NCBI GenBank assembly: GCA_008704415.1
Contig: VXIS01000087.1
Location: forward strand, 83,503 to 147,502
Reading direction: 5' to 3'
Origin: Sphaerosporella brunnea
Taxonomy: Eukaryota; Ascomycota; Pezizomycetes; Pezizales; Pyronemataceae
DNA: 64,000 bases
The first letter of the stretch is position 1; every line of letters begins with the position of its first letter. The notes under the pieces were generated by a model. It was not told where the DNA came from and searched no databases. It saw only the letters and a program-made list of their open reading frames with translations. A program made the translations under genes and the position numbers. Below, in pieces: positions 1 through 12,261 of this stretch.

Positions 1-470
1 TGTGTGATTTGTAAACCTTTGGGGGTGCTTGTGTGTGTGATTTTTGGAAATGCAGAAATATCCTCTCCTCCGTCGATTGACCGCTTGTGATGGAGATTGA
101 TTGCGTATATGCGTGTGTGTGAAAGAGTTCAGTATCAAGGGCGGTTCCAGAATATTTAATCTCTCGAACCCGACTGCATAACTAGAGCGATCAAGCGTGC
201 TGTCTCCAAAGCTGTTGCGGGACCGGTCCGAGCGGCGGGCTCCTAGAGTAAGACTGCTTCCTGGCCATGCTTTGTGCAACCGCCATGAACCTTCCAGACC
301 ACCACGAGAGCCGAGAGCGTTTGCAGCACCGACGACAACCATTCGGCAGGGATCCACAGTTCGCGCAATCGCCTACTCTTTGCGGCCCCAAATCCGACGC
401 CCACGGGTCTGCTCTACACTCCGCCGCATGTAACGCGCCCCGCCACCAGCGCAACTCGGGATGGGAAAGC
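1..470. other. Upstream non-coding region of the UvsD-like gene
   Basis: Short GT-rich tracts lie near 30-40 and 113-121. No convincing coding sequence is seen. An ATG at 267 is in frame with the downstream gene. The frame from it to 471 is open, but its translation is arginine- and histidine-rich and unlike the acidic N-terminus expected for the family. It is treated as leader or promoter. Confidence 0.5.
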
Positions 471-3157
471 ATGAACGACGACTCCGAAGACTTCTTTTCC
501 GATGATGCCACTTTCGACGCTCTTGCCGAGGACGAGCTGCGCGCGATCGAGGAGGAGGCTGTTAAGAGCACGCAGCAGTTCCACCAACTCCCCCAGTATG
601 CACTCAGTCACTCCGTCTCTGCTATGACACCATTTAAACCCCCGCGACCTATGCCGGCGCCACGCATAAACGCCTATCGACCAGGATTTGTGTCGTATAC
701 GCAGCAGAGACAACAGCAACAGGCACTCGGCAAGATGGTGCTTGCGCGGGGAAACGGCCAGCAACAGCAGCTGCGGTCTGAGTATAACGAAGAGGAGCCG
801 ACGCTGCCGTCGGGAGCCCCGACTACGAACCTTTCCCAGCAACTTACTCCGCAGCCTGCTGCGGAGCCCTCGTCGGATTATGGCGACATTGATGGTCTTG
901 AGGATGGCGTTGAGCTGTGGGAGGCGACGCAGGCTGCGCAGGCTGCGCAGGCTCAGGCACAGAACTATTCAGTTGTTAGTGGCGCGACGGATGTGTATCG
1001 CCAAGCTGCTGTTGCGCAGGAGTGGAACGAACAACAGGCAGAGCTCGGACAAATCGCGGAAGACGTGGTGATGGCCAACAGCTTCGAGGCTGCCCTACAA
1101 AATGATCAGGAGGCGGGTGTCGACGGTCACAGGCTGCAAGCGGAGGCGTTCAAGGCTCAAGTAGCGCTGGTAGATTTCCCAAGCATCGTGGAGTCTGTGT
1201 CTGATGCTGACTGCAGATGGTGTAGCTTGAACAGCAGCTGGAACAAGCGAGACAGCAAATGCAAGCCAAAGCTGGCGAGGTCGCCATAGTGCGAAACAAA
1301 CTTGACCAAGTCGGCCGCAAGCATGAGCGTGATCTTGCATCTGTTACCACAGCCCATGCAGAAGAAGAGCAGAAGCGAATCGCCGAACTTGAGGCCGTGA
1401 AGGCAGATCGGGACCGGCTTTTGACTGAAAAGGCATTCCAACAAAGGGAGATGGATGAGCTGGTAAGAAAAGAAAGAGCGAATCGCCGACTGCAGGCTCC
1501 TAAAACTCAAGATGCTGTCATGAGTGGATCCGTGGAGGTCGATGTATCCAAGAGCCGTACGCTCACACCAAAAAAGAAAAGCAAAGCTTACATGCACCGA
1601 GATGGTTTCGACGACGACGACGATGTTGCCATGTCTGTTCACAGCCCACCGAGACTACCATCCAGATCCAGAACTCCCACAAACAAAGGGCTGAAACGGA
1701 AACGTTCTGTCAATAGCAGCCCGTTGCTTCAATTGCCTCTTAGCCACCCACGGACTTCATCCATTGAGAGATTTCCAGTCATTGATGACAAAGTGTTGGA
1801 GAAACTCTTTGCTCAGGATGACCGATTTGAGGTACAATCTCCTGAACTGATTATCTAAACCAATCTGACAGTCTCTAGTTTTTCGAAGCCATCATGTTGC
1901 ATAAATACCCACCCACGCAGCAACGTATCCTTGATGCATTGACGAAACATTCCTTTTCGTCGCCTCCTGGGATGACGCTTTCTTCCTATTTTCTTCATAA
2001 ACTTACCGCATTGCAATCTTCGGCAGAGAACAAGGCGTTTTCGGTTGGAGTTTCCAAAATTATTCTGGGCATTTGGTCACAGTGTTTGGCCGAGAAAAAT
2101 GTGAGTTCCTAATTACAGCTCTATATTGCATATCGGGGGACTGATGAGCGCAGCATGACGCATTGTCATTGGTAGTGGAGCTTTTTCGGTTTGCGATTCT
2201 TTGGACACAAGGAAGCCATTGCTTCGAGGTGATGGACAAGGCATTGCTCGTAATCCAAGAGACCGTGGACATTAATGCTGTTCCACTGGCAACGAAACGG
2301 GATTGCGTGCTCAAAGAAGGTATACCAACACTGGCTTGTTTACAAATCCTCGAGGAACTTGCGCTGGGGTGTATGAGAGAAGCGGTCTGGACCAAACGGT
2401 ATTTGCCAACCTCCGTCTTGTGGACTACTTGTCATCTGACGAATGGAAGATTTTGGAAGCAGATCAGGGTTGACTTTCCGATAATGTGTCTCCATATCGC
2501 ACAGCCTCTTCAAGTAATGCAACGCATGGCGAGCATCTTGTGCGCCTCCGTCCTCCCGGACTCCTTTGGCCCAATCACGTCCATTAATCAGCGAGCAAAC
2601 GAGGGCTTCCTACTTGAAGCGGCTACAAAGCCACTCGAGTTGGCACCTCGACAGTATGGCAACGAATCAAAATATTCTGCGACCCAAATACTGGAGCTAC
2701 GACAGGAACTACTGGCGTTTTTAGGGTGCGTTTGCAGTACTGAGATCGGTATGCTTGCTTTGGCAAAACATGATCGTGGAGTATTACGGATCGCCCTGAG
2801 GATTACGGAGGAATTGGATGTATGTTATGATTGGCGGCCCGGAGAGAGAATACGGTCAGTCACTCCTCCCTTCCGCCACAGCTCTCCCATCTTCTAACTC
2901 TTTCCCACAGCACCGAATTCATCAGCTTCGCCGTAAAGCTCCTTTACGGAGTTATCACAACTCATCCAGAGGACGCGAACGCAAAACTGGCAACAAACCA
3001 TAAACACCTTGTGGCAATGGTCAGAGTCGCTTTCAGTGAAGGCATCGCCCAGGAAGCTGGCATAGACCAAGAAGCTATAGAGGATGCATTTGAGTTGCTC
3101 GAGAACATGGTTACGCCAAATGAGGCGGCCGTGTTGGATGAAATGTTTACGCAGTAA
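471..3157 (+). CDS. uvsD: ATRIP/Rad26/UvsD-like DNA-damage checkpoint protein, five exons
   Basis: Predicted partner of the ATR/Mec1-class kinase, recruiting it to RPA-coated single-stranded DNA in the nucleus. Proposed exons are 471..1160 (or 1169), 1226..1831, 1879..2100, 2154..2854 and 2911..3157, giving about 821-824 residues. All junctions keep frame, and three introns show CTGAC or CTGAT branch sites. The N-terminus is strongly acidic (MNDDSEDFFSDDATFDALAE), as in the RPA-binding end of ATRIP/Rad26. It is followed by a Pro/Gln-rich segment. A long coiled coil starts at exon 2 (LEQQLEQARQQMQAKAGEVA), the typical Rad26/UvsD arrangement, and a basic Ser/Pro stretch (KKKSK, KRKRS) and a helical C-terminal region follow. 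Start 471 was chosen because the acidic motif begins there. The first 5' splice site is ambiguous (1161 or 1170). Family assignment is by recognition of layout and motifs, not by a search. Confidence 0.75.
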
Positions 3158-4337
3158 ATACTTTGTTATTGTAGATGTCTGAGGGTTTTTTTTTCCTTTG
3201 TGTAGAATATTTTTTCTTTCTTTCTGTTAACAATTTGGCGTTGGGGGTTCCTGGCTTTTTTTTTTGTTTTCCCAGCTTGTTATGCTACATACATGTAGGG
3301 TTTCGGATCGCGATATCGCAGGGACTATGTAAATGTTTTTCCTTTCCAAACCGGAGATCTGGCCACGATCAGGATGGGTGGAGCTCTTGTTTTTCTAACT
3401 TAGGTGAGGCGGCTTTGGGGGATTCCAAACAAACGCTAGATAAGATAGAAGTTGCATTGGAAAGGTGAATTACCCGGATTTGTTGAAGTGGCAGAACGTA
3501 ACGTCATTGCAGCTGACTTTCCTGTGGAGGGGAATGCAACCTGTTGACAGTTTTTTTTTTTTTTTTTACAGATCAACGCTATCTACGTTACGATGCGATG
3601 ATCTAAATATTCGAAGGGTCGTTATTTAGATACCGGATCTATCTACTCTACAATTCCACGTGGTCCTTCTCACGAGCTGGGCTGAGCCGGTGCTGCAGGA
3701 ACGATGGGCGGCGGAGGATGATGAAGATGATGATGATGCCACGTACAATACAGTACCCTGAGCACGGCATGCAGCCTTGAGGTCGGGCGGGGGCCGGAAT
3801 TTTGCCAGATTTTAGAGTCGTGGCCGAGCGCAAAATGTGGCTTATGTAGCTTGTGTAGGCCGGGCTGAACTCGCAACAGATTGCAGTTCGTGGGGTTGAT
3901 TGTTCAAATTTCCGAACCACCGCTGTACATGTCGCCGGCATCCGGCGGGCGGCTGAGGCCGACTTATATATAATCACGGAAGCTGACCTCCACTTTATGT
4001 ACTCTAGTACATACCACCCACCCCTTGGCGCCCGTGCATTCTGAATGCTGCAGTTGCAGATCAGAGGTCAGCTACGATTCGCAGGCAGCTGAAGAGGGGG
4101 CTGCTTGCGCACTTCGTGTTGTCTGCTGCTAGCTGCTGCTGATACGTTAACCGCTGTGTGCATTGTGGGCAAGTGTTTGAGCGGTAGTATCACGATCCGT
4201 GTATGTACGCGAGATGAGATTGCAATTGCTTGGGTTCCCCCTGTGGGGTTGTGATTGGCGGCCTCTAAGGGGGATTTAACGGCCTTGTTGCTGTTGTTGT
4301 GATCTGGGTTTCTTTGTGAGTTGGTTTCTTTTCTTTC

Positions 4338-4340
<3 letters not shown>

Positions 4341-4368
<28 letters not shown>

Positions 4369-4370
4369 AG
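4341..4370 (+). repeat. CTG trinucleotide microsatellite
   Basis: Nine CTG units followed by CAG, in non-coding sequence upstream of the FHA gene. In one frame it would encode poly-alanine, but no gene structure supports translation. Confidence 0.9.
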
Positions 4371-5443
4371 ATACTATACGCGGTGTTCATGTGTCCTGTG
4401 GATGGGCGAGCTTGAAAGAAAACAGGGCCGGCAGTGGTGAGCACGACGGTGCGGTGGGCTCTCCTGCATTAGCAGACGCTGTTTCTGCTAGGGGAGATGG
4501 GGGGCGTCAGAGAGAGAAAGGGGAGGAGGCAACGAAGTGAGTGAGAGAGTGAGTGAGTGATCAGACAACACAATTGCGGGGAGTGCCATCTATCCATCTC
4601 GCACGAGTGCTCTGCTCTGACGGAGTATGTCGCAATCACACAGAACTTCCTCAAGCCGTGGGTGCGCATCGCGAATCACGAAGAGACACCCCTGTCAGCG
4701 GTCACGTGCACGCGTTCGCGTTCGACATCCCTACACGCGTCACTTTTTTTTTTTTTATTTTTTTAGTAAAAGTGAACTTTTGCGGACGAGATGCAGCCCG
4801 CCGTTTTCCTTCCTGCTTTCCTTCCTTCCTTGTGATTTTGTGCGCTTCCGATCTCCCGTCGTGTGCAAAGCGAAATGTTGTAGACTCTGAAAGCGCCCTG
4901 TTTTTATCGCGTCGCTGGCTCTTTTCGAGGAATCATACTCTGCGCCTTATGGTACCTTCTTCTCCTCTTGGTAGACAGTCCTCGGATTTGCCGTGCAGAG
5001 CTCCCAAGTTCGCCTGCTCGACACAGATCAGGCCCCGCCGGGAGTATCATCCTTCACCGACGCACTCGACTTGCAGAGAGAACAGGCATCGCTCTACTCT
5101 GGTTAGCCGTTTGCTCTGCCGGCCCCCTCCCCCCCCCCCCCCCCAAATAACACCTCAAATAACACACCCAGATCCACACCCTCCCAACCTCCCCTCTTCT
5201 GTGCTCGCCATTCTCGGCCCTCTCGCCTGCGTTGTTGACGTTGTTGTTGTTGCCCCCTCACCCTCGTGCGGCAGTTAGCGGTGTTTCTGTGCTTCTTTCT
5301 TTCTTTGTGTCGCCGCCGCCTTTTCGTGTTTAGCATTCCGCATATTGTCAGGGCAAGGCGCTGTTGTGCGTCGTCAAGGTGTCCGCTTTCTATCCTCGGA
5401 CATTCCTGACTTGGAGATCCTGCTCTGCTCCCTCCATCCACCT

Positions 5444-5465
5444 CGAACGAACGAACGAACGAACG
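5444..5465 (+). repeat. GAAC tetranucleotide microsatellite
   Basis: About five tandem CGAA/GAAC units in the C/T-rich leader region before the FHA gene. Confidence 0.85.
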
Positions 5466-5839
5466 CACTCACTCACTCTCTCACTCTCTCCACGCAACGC
5501 AACCCACTAACTCCCCTTTCTCTCCTCGCATTGCCATTGTCCCCCTCACCCCGCTGGCCCTTCTGCTTTACGCGTGCGTGTGTGTGTGTGGGAAGCCGAA
5601 CTACTTTACACGACGCACATCCTATCGCTCCCGTGCCATCCCCACTACACTGCTCTCAGCCCGAGGGAACAACATCCACTTTATCCGACTCCCAACAACC
5701 ACAACCACACACACAACCCACCCCACAATCCCTTCTTCATCCACTACCCACTCACCCACCCCCCCCCGTCCGTGTTCGTCCTCGCCACAACACGTCGACA
5801 AAAATATTTTCGATATTCAATTAATCGAATATCGGTTTT

Positions 5840-7458
5840 ATGAGAGATAATTCTCCCAACATGTTGGAGTCTTCTTCTCCAAACATTCACCATGTCGCTG
5901 GTATAAAACGATTACTACCGGCTTTTGAACCTAATTCCTCGCCTCCGCCTCGCTTCAAGCGTCAAAAGTCCCGCTCGAATATTACTGCTGAAGACGAGAA
6001 CCTTTACCCGACGCCTATACCGTCGTCCTCGATCGGAATTCTACCATCATCTCCACCGAATATTTCACATCCGGCGCCGAGGAGACCGTTACTGAGACGA
6101 ACACAGTCGACTGTTTCGGAACGAGCACCATTGTCCGCTGTCCCCTCAATTGTGCTTCCCGAAAGTGGTGAAGAGATATCACTCGGCCGATCGAGCAATT
6201 CCTCGCATTACAGGCTTTCGGCTAATAGATTGATCTCTCGTGTGCATATCAAGGCTGCTTACCACGCAGCCACCGAAACCGAAAAGGCCAATGTTCAACT
6301 TAAGTGTGTGGGGTGGAATGGAGTCAAGGTTCACTGCCAGGGACGAGCATGGGATCTCCAAAAGGACGATATCTTCATGTCGGAAACGGAAGGTGCGGAA
6401 ATTATGCTGGATGTCCACGATTCTCGTGTTGTGCTTGAATGGCCTCCTCGGAGAGCATGCCGTTCATCCAGCAACCTTAGTGGCTCGCCCATTACCGGAC
6501 CGCCGTCTTCGGGCAGAGTCCATAGGAGTCCTTCTGCTGACTGGGAAGCTCCCAATGATGAGAACGTCGATCCCTGGGAGCATACTCGCCGTATCAGTAG
6601 CCGGGCCAAGTTGACGCCTGTATCTCCTACCCCAAGACGCAATATCCATGGTTCCATGAACTCTATGAACTCGATGATCCAACCACACACGGCTCAGTCC
6701 ATGTCAATGGCCGAAACCTTCGTGGACATCTACGAGGACGAACCTGTTTCCGACGACGTGGGAGATGAAACCCAGCTTGAGCTTCCTGCTCCGATCGCTG
6801 AGACTGCTACCAAGTTTTCACGCACTTCCACCAGGGACGTTGCTGAGGCTTTTTCCGAGATAGTTCCCCAGGACGAAATTGCTCACAGCTTCCTCGGCTC
6901 TGAGCCTGTGTTGCCTCCCATGACCCTGTTTTCTACTGCGGAACCACTCAAGACCCCTCCGGCCGCATTCCGTCGTCATCGGAGTTCTTCTGCCTCCTCC
7001 CCTCTCTCGTTGCCCAGCAGCGAGCGTCATCGGAGCGCGTCTATCTCTCCAGGCAAGTACTTGACCCTGCAGAACCACCTCACCAACCAACTTGCATTTT
7101 CCCGCGTCAACACCATGCCGCTCTCGGAACTGTTCGACAACCTGCCGACTGCCCTCGCTACCACGGCGACCATGGACCGAGTGAAGGAGATTCTTATTGA
7201 AACGGCCTGCATTGGAGAGATCAAGAGGGTTGGAAAAGATGCCGCCGGAAAGCCACTGGAGAACCAGTACTACTACATTATGGAGGAGGACCGGGACGAG
7301 GGACGCAAGGCTGCCGTTGGTGGACGGGCTGGGATGCGGAGCTGCAGAAAATCCCACAAGGTTCGTTTATGGCGGGGCTGTTGGTCGATTGAGGGCGTTG
7401 GCTGATAATATTCCCGCAGCAATACTACTGGAAGAAACCCAAAAAGATCTCGAATTAG
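5840..7458 (+). CDS. FHA-domain protein, Tos4/Plm2-like, two exons
   Basis: A likely phosphothreonine-reading nuclear protein. In yeasts, Tos4 and Plm2 are G1/S-regulated chromatin-associated FHA proteins. Exons 5840..7360 and 7420..7458 encode 519 residues. The intron is in phase 0, and exon 2 adds a short tail beginning QYYWKKP that reads straight on from SHK. A central FHA domain spans roughly residues 108-203, with the conserved GR at 116-117, SRVH at 133-136 and NG at 160-161. The N-terminus is Ser/Pro-rich with a basic RFKRQK patch. A C-terminal helical region (about 395-465) is followed by NQYYYIMEED and then an Arg/Lys-rich end, a layout I associate with fungal Tos4-like proteins. ATG 5840 is the first in frame; ATG 5861 is an alternative. 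The FHA call is secure; orthology to Tos4 or Plm2 is inferred. Confidence 0.75.
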
Positions 7459-9400
7459 GTATACCCGATCTTTCATGGTTCTTTCAACCCCCCGACTGCG
7501 GCGACGGTGATTGCGTGCTGAGCTCAACATTGGATGATGGTTTCCACGGAAAAACGACGAAGGGATTGGATGGGTGATTGGTGTTGATTGATTTTTCGGG
7601 AGTTTGCCCTCAGCGTGTTTTTGCTTTGTTATTTACTACCACTGCGGTTCAGGTTTCTGTTGACTTCTGCATTTTTGCACTTCATCCCTCCATTCTCCAG
7701 CTGTGTTGTGTCTTACCCTTGCCCTTGCCCTTACCCTTACCCCGTTCCCAGCTTCCTCTTCGTTACGTTGATAAGGATGGCCTTTTCTCTTGTGGAGAGT
7801 TTAACGATTGCTTATGCTTTTAGTTCGTGGGATGGTCTTGTCTGCTGTTTGAGTTTTCGGATTTGGCTTTCGGCTTTTTGGCCCAGTGGTTTGGTTTGGG
7901 GATGGGGTGGACTGCGGGGATTAGAGTGCGTTGGTTTTTGGTTCAGTCAAGAGGCTTCTTGGAGGACAGGACCGGGTGCGATTTGGCGGACAAAGGAGGG
8001 CTCTTTGCCCGGGACTGGAAGGGGGGTTGGGATGAGCATCATGCTCACCGCTGGACCAGCGTCCGGCGGTTGGGAGCAATGTGTGGAATAGGATGAACGA
8101 ACGGCATGCTCGCCAGAATAAACATCTGGCTTGAAGCATTGTTTATAGCCAAGATCAAGCAGAAAACAACGGAGATCAATTGGAGGTATTGCAATAATGC
8201 AGGAGGTAGGCTATAACCGGTTGGTTTCCTTTACTGCCATGTTTCTGCCATTTTTGTTTTCGGGTTTTTGACGTTTGACGACGAAGTTCTTTTTGTGGAA
8301 AGGAAATAGGAGGGGCTGTGTGTGTAGATTTGGGAAACTGGATATAGGTAAAAAGGAAATGAAACATCAAGAAATCAATTGGAGGAGAGATTATGTTCTC
8401 CCCCGCTCCTCGGTTTTTTTTTTTTCAGCTGAAGTTGAGTCGTGTGAGCGTGGTGGGGTAACGCGACGTTTACGCGGCTGAGCTTACCGCTTACGGAAGG
8501 TGGATAGACGCGCGACGCGACTTCTTTGCACCCTGCTTTACGCGCCGCGCCGCGCGCCGGCGCGTGGGGTGGGTTGGTTGCCGGGGGGGGAGGGGTAGCG
8601 TGTTTCTTTGCTTTTGTGCGGCAACGCGGGGGTGAAACGTCAAGTTTTTTTTCCTTACGATCAACTCGAGTTTTTTTTCCCGCCCGCCAGCAGACATCCG
8701 GTGTGTCGCCGTCGCTATCGGAGGCGTCCTTCATAACACAAAAGCTAGAGGTATGGGCATGGCGGGATGATGATGATGATGATGCACAGAATGCACACAT
8801 AGGTTTATTCCTAACACAACCGAAACTTGTGTTTTTTTTTTTTTGTTTTGTGCGTGCGTCGTCGAGGCCGGGTTGCCATCCATCCATCCATCCATCCATC
8901 CATCCGTCCGTCCATCGTTGCGTGCAACCAGCTGATCCCGATGAGGAGATTGCAAGTACTGTGGTTGGGGGGAAGGGGGGGGGGAACACGTAGCTATCAC
9001 GAAGTCGTCGTCTTTTACCATTTTTTTTTTTGGGGGGGGGAGGGGGGAGCAGGGTGCTAGATGCTTTGTGTGTCGTGTTGATGCGGGATGGAGATGGTGG
9101 GTATCATGTCGGGGATTCGTGATGGTTGTTGATAATGTGCCCGCTGCATCGCCGCCCACTGTCACTGTGGCTGAGCATTGAACGGAATACCTGTAGCAAT
9201 GCCGTATTCAAATCGTGCTGCTATCCAGTAAACTGTGGGCATTGAAAAAAAAAAGCGATGTGCATGGTTTTTTGGTGGAAGTTTCTCATTTGTGCCGCCT
9301 TAAATCAGCACTCCTGTCGATGCTGCAATCCCAAAACTATGTGTAAGCAGTGCATATGCAGTACCGCCACTGATTTACGGGGGGAACTTTGCTATAGTAT
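7459..9400. other. Intergenic region between the FHA gene and Sgd1
   Basis: No gene is supported. It holds the 3' UTRs of the convergent FHA (+) and Sgd1 (-) genes, a degenerate CCCTTG/CCCTTA stretch near 7711-7742, a GC-rich low-complexity block at 8540-8600, a GAT run near 8767-8782 and a CATC repeat at 8877-8912. Homopolymer T and G runs cluster at 8820-9050. The palindrome's left arm begins, as far as this window shows, at 9594, inside the Sgd1 gene. Confidence 0.55.
8877..8912 (+). repeat. CATC tetranucleotide microsatellite
   Basis: Seven CATC units, then two CGTC variants and a final CATC, in non-coding single-copy sequence. Confidence 0.9.
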
Positions 9401-12261
9401 CTACAGCTCGCCCACGGTTGCAGTCCTCAAGATTTCCTGTAGGGTATCAACAGCCGCGGCAGCCGCACGCTTGACCAACTTGCGCTCGTCCGCACTAGCC
9501 GCAACGCCGCCGGTTTTGACGACGCGTTTCTTGACGAAGTAGAGCAGGCCTCTGACCAAGTCCGTGTTCTCGGCCACCTTGCCGAACAGCGCCGAGACCT
9601 CCCACTCGTCGCCTTTTACGTCTGTGAACAGCGTGGTGAAGAAGACCTCGAGAAAGTTCTTGGTGGCGGGCTGGAGGTAGGTGAAATTCAACGTTTTGAA
9701 GATGCCGAGCTGGAGGTTGTTGCCCGCGACGAGGGAGGCGTAGAGTTTTGCGAGGTTGACGATTTTGCGGAGGCCTGATGGCTTTTTCCATGCGGCTGTG
9801 GAGCCGAGACCTTCCTCGTCGTTGTCCGAGTCGGATGCGTCGGCGTCTTTGGAAGAAGAGCCCGAGCCGTCGTCTTCGCCGAAGCGTCGGAAGTAGTCCC
9901 ACAGTGTGAATGTAAATGTCATGCGCAAAGCGTGGCTGCTGCTGCAGAGCTTTTTGGCGATGAGCGTGTAGTAGGGGTTGTAGATACCCTCTGCGGCTGC
10001 GCAGTGCAGGAGCACGCGCGGGATTTCGCGTTCTTGGGAGCGTTTTAGCCGGAGTTTTAGAAGCTTGGTGTGGGCGTCCGAGAAGTCGGTAGAGGAGAGG
10101 AGAGTGATGAAGATAGCGCGGCGGATGTCGGTGTTCATTCGGTGTTGTCGGGCAAGAACTTGTAGATCTGGCATGCCGGCATCGCCTTCGTCTTCGGAAA
10201 CATAGGCCGGGGCAACGGTTTCAGGCTCCTGTGGTGCCACGGCGGGCTTGGAGTCGGAGGCAGAGGTGCCGGCCCATGATGCTCCCACGAGCCACCACTT
10301 TCCTTTTGTCTCGACGTTTTGGATGTCGTCGAGGGCGGCACGCAGTGGCTCGGTGGCGCGGAGGTTGCGGGTGTTAAGAGAGCCGAGAAGCTTCTTCATC
10401 CGCACTGTATGCTCGGTCGTTACGACCGAGGCCGCAGTGGAGGACTTCAACCGGTTGTTTTTGAGGTTGGTTAAAGTTTCGATCATGAATTTTGTGCGAA
10501 CGCTGAGCTTTTCTAAGCCACCGACTTTGGCGATCGCGGGCTGGAGGAGGAGGACGAGGGACTTCAAGGCGGTTGGGTCATCGCTGCGGAGTTGGGGGCC
10601 GCAATCTAGAAAATATTAGCTATAGAGATTCATAGACTGGGGAACACGGGCGCTCACTTCGAACGATCTTGAGGAGAAGCTCCGTGTGCAGCTCTGTCAA
10701 CTCCGAGAGAAACATCCGGATGAAGTCGAAGATGAGGACGCAGCCCACCACTTGGAAGTTGTACAGCTCTGAGAGGAAACTCATCAGGTTGGTGCACTCC
10801 TTTCCAGCCGTAGCTGGGTCTGCGATTCCGTTCGCCTTTGTGTGTTGGCTGAGAAATTCTTCGACGATCCTCTGGACCACCGTTGCACCGACATCCGTAC
10901 CCATAATCTTGTACAATCCCGCGAGGAATCCACTGTGGAGAATGTGGTAGGTATCATTGAGCGTTGATGAATCGCACAGCGTAGCGATGAGAATTTCAGT
11001 TATTATGTTGGTAACATCAGCCCGAGGATTCGTTCGATATACTTCTTCAAAGTCATTCAACATGGCCATCAGTTTGGCCTCCGACAGCCTATTGATGAGA
11101 CCTTGAAGCTGCCGTCGCAGGCGGAGAAGGCGTTCCGAGTCGGCCATAGGAGCTTTCCGGAGCGAGGGGGGTATGTATTTGCTGGCAGGCTTCTCCTCTG
11201 ATGTCGTCGCCGTTATGCCGGGCCTGTAGGGATTTTCTCGTACACGGGGTGCTTCTTTGGTTTCCGAATCCTCTTCCGAACCCTCATCGTCATTACTCCC
11301 CTCTTTGTCCTCCTCATCCTCTTCATCCTCGTCGCTGCCATCAACACCCTCATCACCCATCTCCGAGTCCTCCTCCAAATCTCCCAGCAATTCCTCCATC
11401 ATGTCATCATCATCCTCATCGCCTTCCTCATCATCACTTTCCTCCTCACTCTCCTCCATGAGCTTCTCCATTTTCCGCTCCCTCTCATTAATCCTTTTCG
11501 CCTTCTCCTTCCGATCATCCAAATAATTGTCCTTCAACCCCTCCAACAAAAAGTCAAGCCCATCATCTTCAAACGACTTCGGCACCTTCTTGCCCTTGAT
11601 CTTGAGCTTCCTTTCTAGGTACTCAATTTCCGCATCATCCTGCGCCAGCCGGTCCTGCACAGCTTTGCTAAGCTTCTTCTTGGGCGGCTCTTCCTCTTCC
11701 TCGATGGGTTCTTCGGTGGCTTTACGCTTCTTGAGGATCGATTTCGGCTTCTCCGGCGCTGCTTCTTTCGTCTTTTTCGTCTTAGATTTCGGTTCGGGCG
11801 CAGACTCTTCTTTCTTCTTCGACTTTGACTCCTTGTCCTCTCCCTTATCGTCCGGTGGCCAAGCGGTTACCACAAGACCCTCGTCGTCGGAAACATCGAA
11901 CGGATCCACCTCGTCATCCTCCTCGCCATCACTCTCCCCACCATCCTCCTGCCTCGCGCCACGCCCGCGATGTCTCGCAACCTTCTTTTCCTGTCTCTGC
12001 TGCTTCCTTAACGTCTTCCGATCCGATTGTGGCCCTCCTCTCTTCCCTCCTCTACCCCTTGCGCCTCCTCGACCTCGACCATTTGGAGCTCCGCGATCAC
12101 CTATTGCTAGTCAGCCGAGCGCACCGGATCGCAGGGGGTGGGGAGGATGGGCACAAACCGAGATTCAGCTCCTCAAGAAGCGCTTTGGGAAGGCGAATGC
12201 CGGTTTGGCGCTGGTTTTGGTTTCGTGGCGCGGGCATGTCGTGGTCGTGGTTGCCACTCAT
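9401..12261 (-). CDS. sgd1: Sgd1/NOM1-type nucleolar MIF4G-MA3 protein, three exons
   Basis: Predicted nucleolar factor for 40S ribosome biogenesis. Exons in transcript order are 12261..12159, 12100..10658 and 10605..9401, giving 916 residues (the yeast protein is about 900). Exon 1 carries LPKALLEELNL and joins in phase 1 to an Arg/Gly-rich tract. Next come basic and very acidic low-complexity blocks (runs of E and D, residues about 115-310) and a KYIPPSLRK motif near residue 340. A MIF4G domain of helical repeats crosses intron 2, and an MA3 domain lies near residues 680-800 (RRAIFITLLSSTDF). Both introns have normal GT-AG ends, and the second joins KIVR to NCGPQLR. Nearly all of this gene lies inside the palindrome; its last 193 bp fall outside what the right arm shows. 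The left copy is the complete one. Confidence 0.85.

Larger units (their letters stand above)
3158..5839. other. Long intergenic region and leader of the FHA gene
   Basis: No gene is recognised across 2.7 kb. T-rich runs follow the uvsD stop (3187-3270, 3551-3567). A CTG repeat lies at 4341-4370 and T-rich blocks at 4741-4765. A poly-C run lies near 5123-5144 and a GAAC repeat at 5444-5465. From about 5100 to 5830 the + strand is strongly C/T-rich, as is common just upstream of well-expressed filamentous-fungal genes, so much of it may be promoter and 5' UTR of the gene at 5840. Apparent open frames here are low-complexity and lack family resemblance. Confidence 0.6.

Noticed and set aside
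7711..7742. CCCTTGCCCTTACCCTTACC resembling a telomere
   Set aside because: Units are CCCTTG and CCCTTA, degenerate and short, inside a pyrimidine-rich 3' flank.
11200..11530. Long Ser-, Pro- or His-rich frames on the + strand, with mirror at 62076-62401
   Set aside because: Antisense shadows of the acidic Asp/Glu tract of Sgd1.
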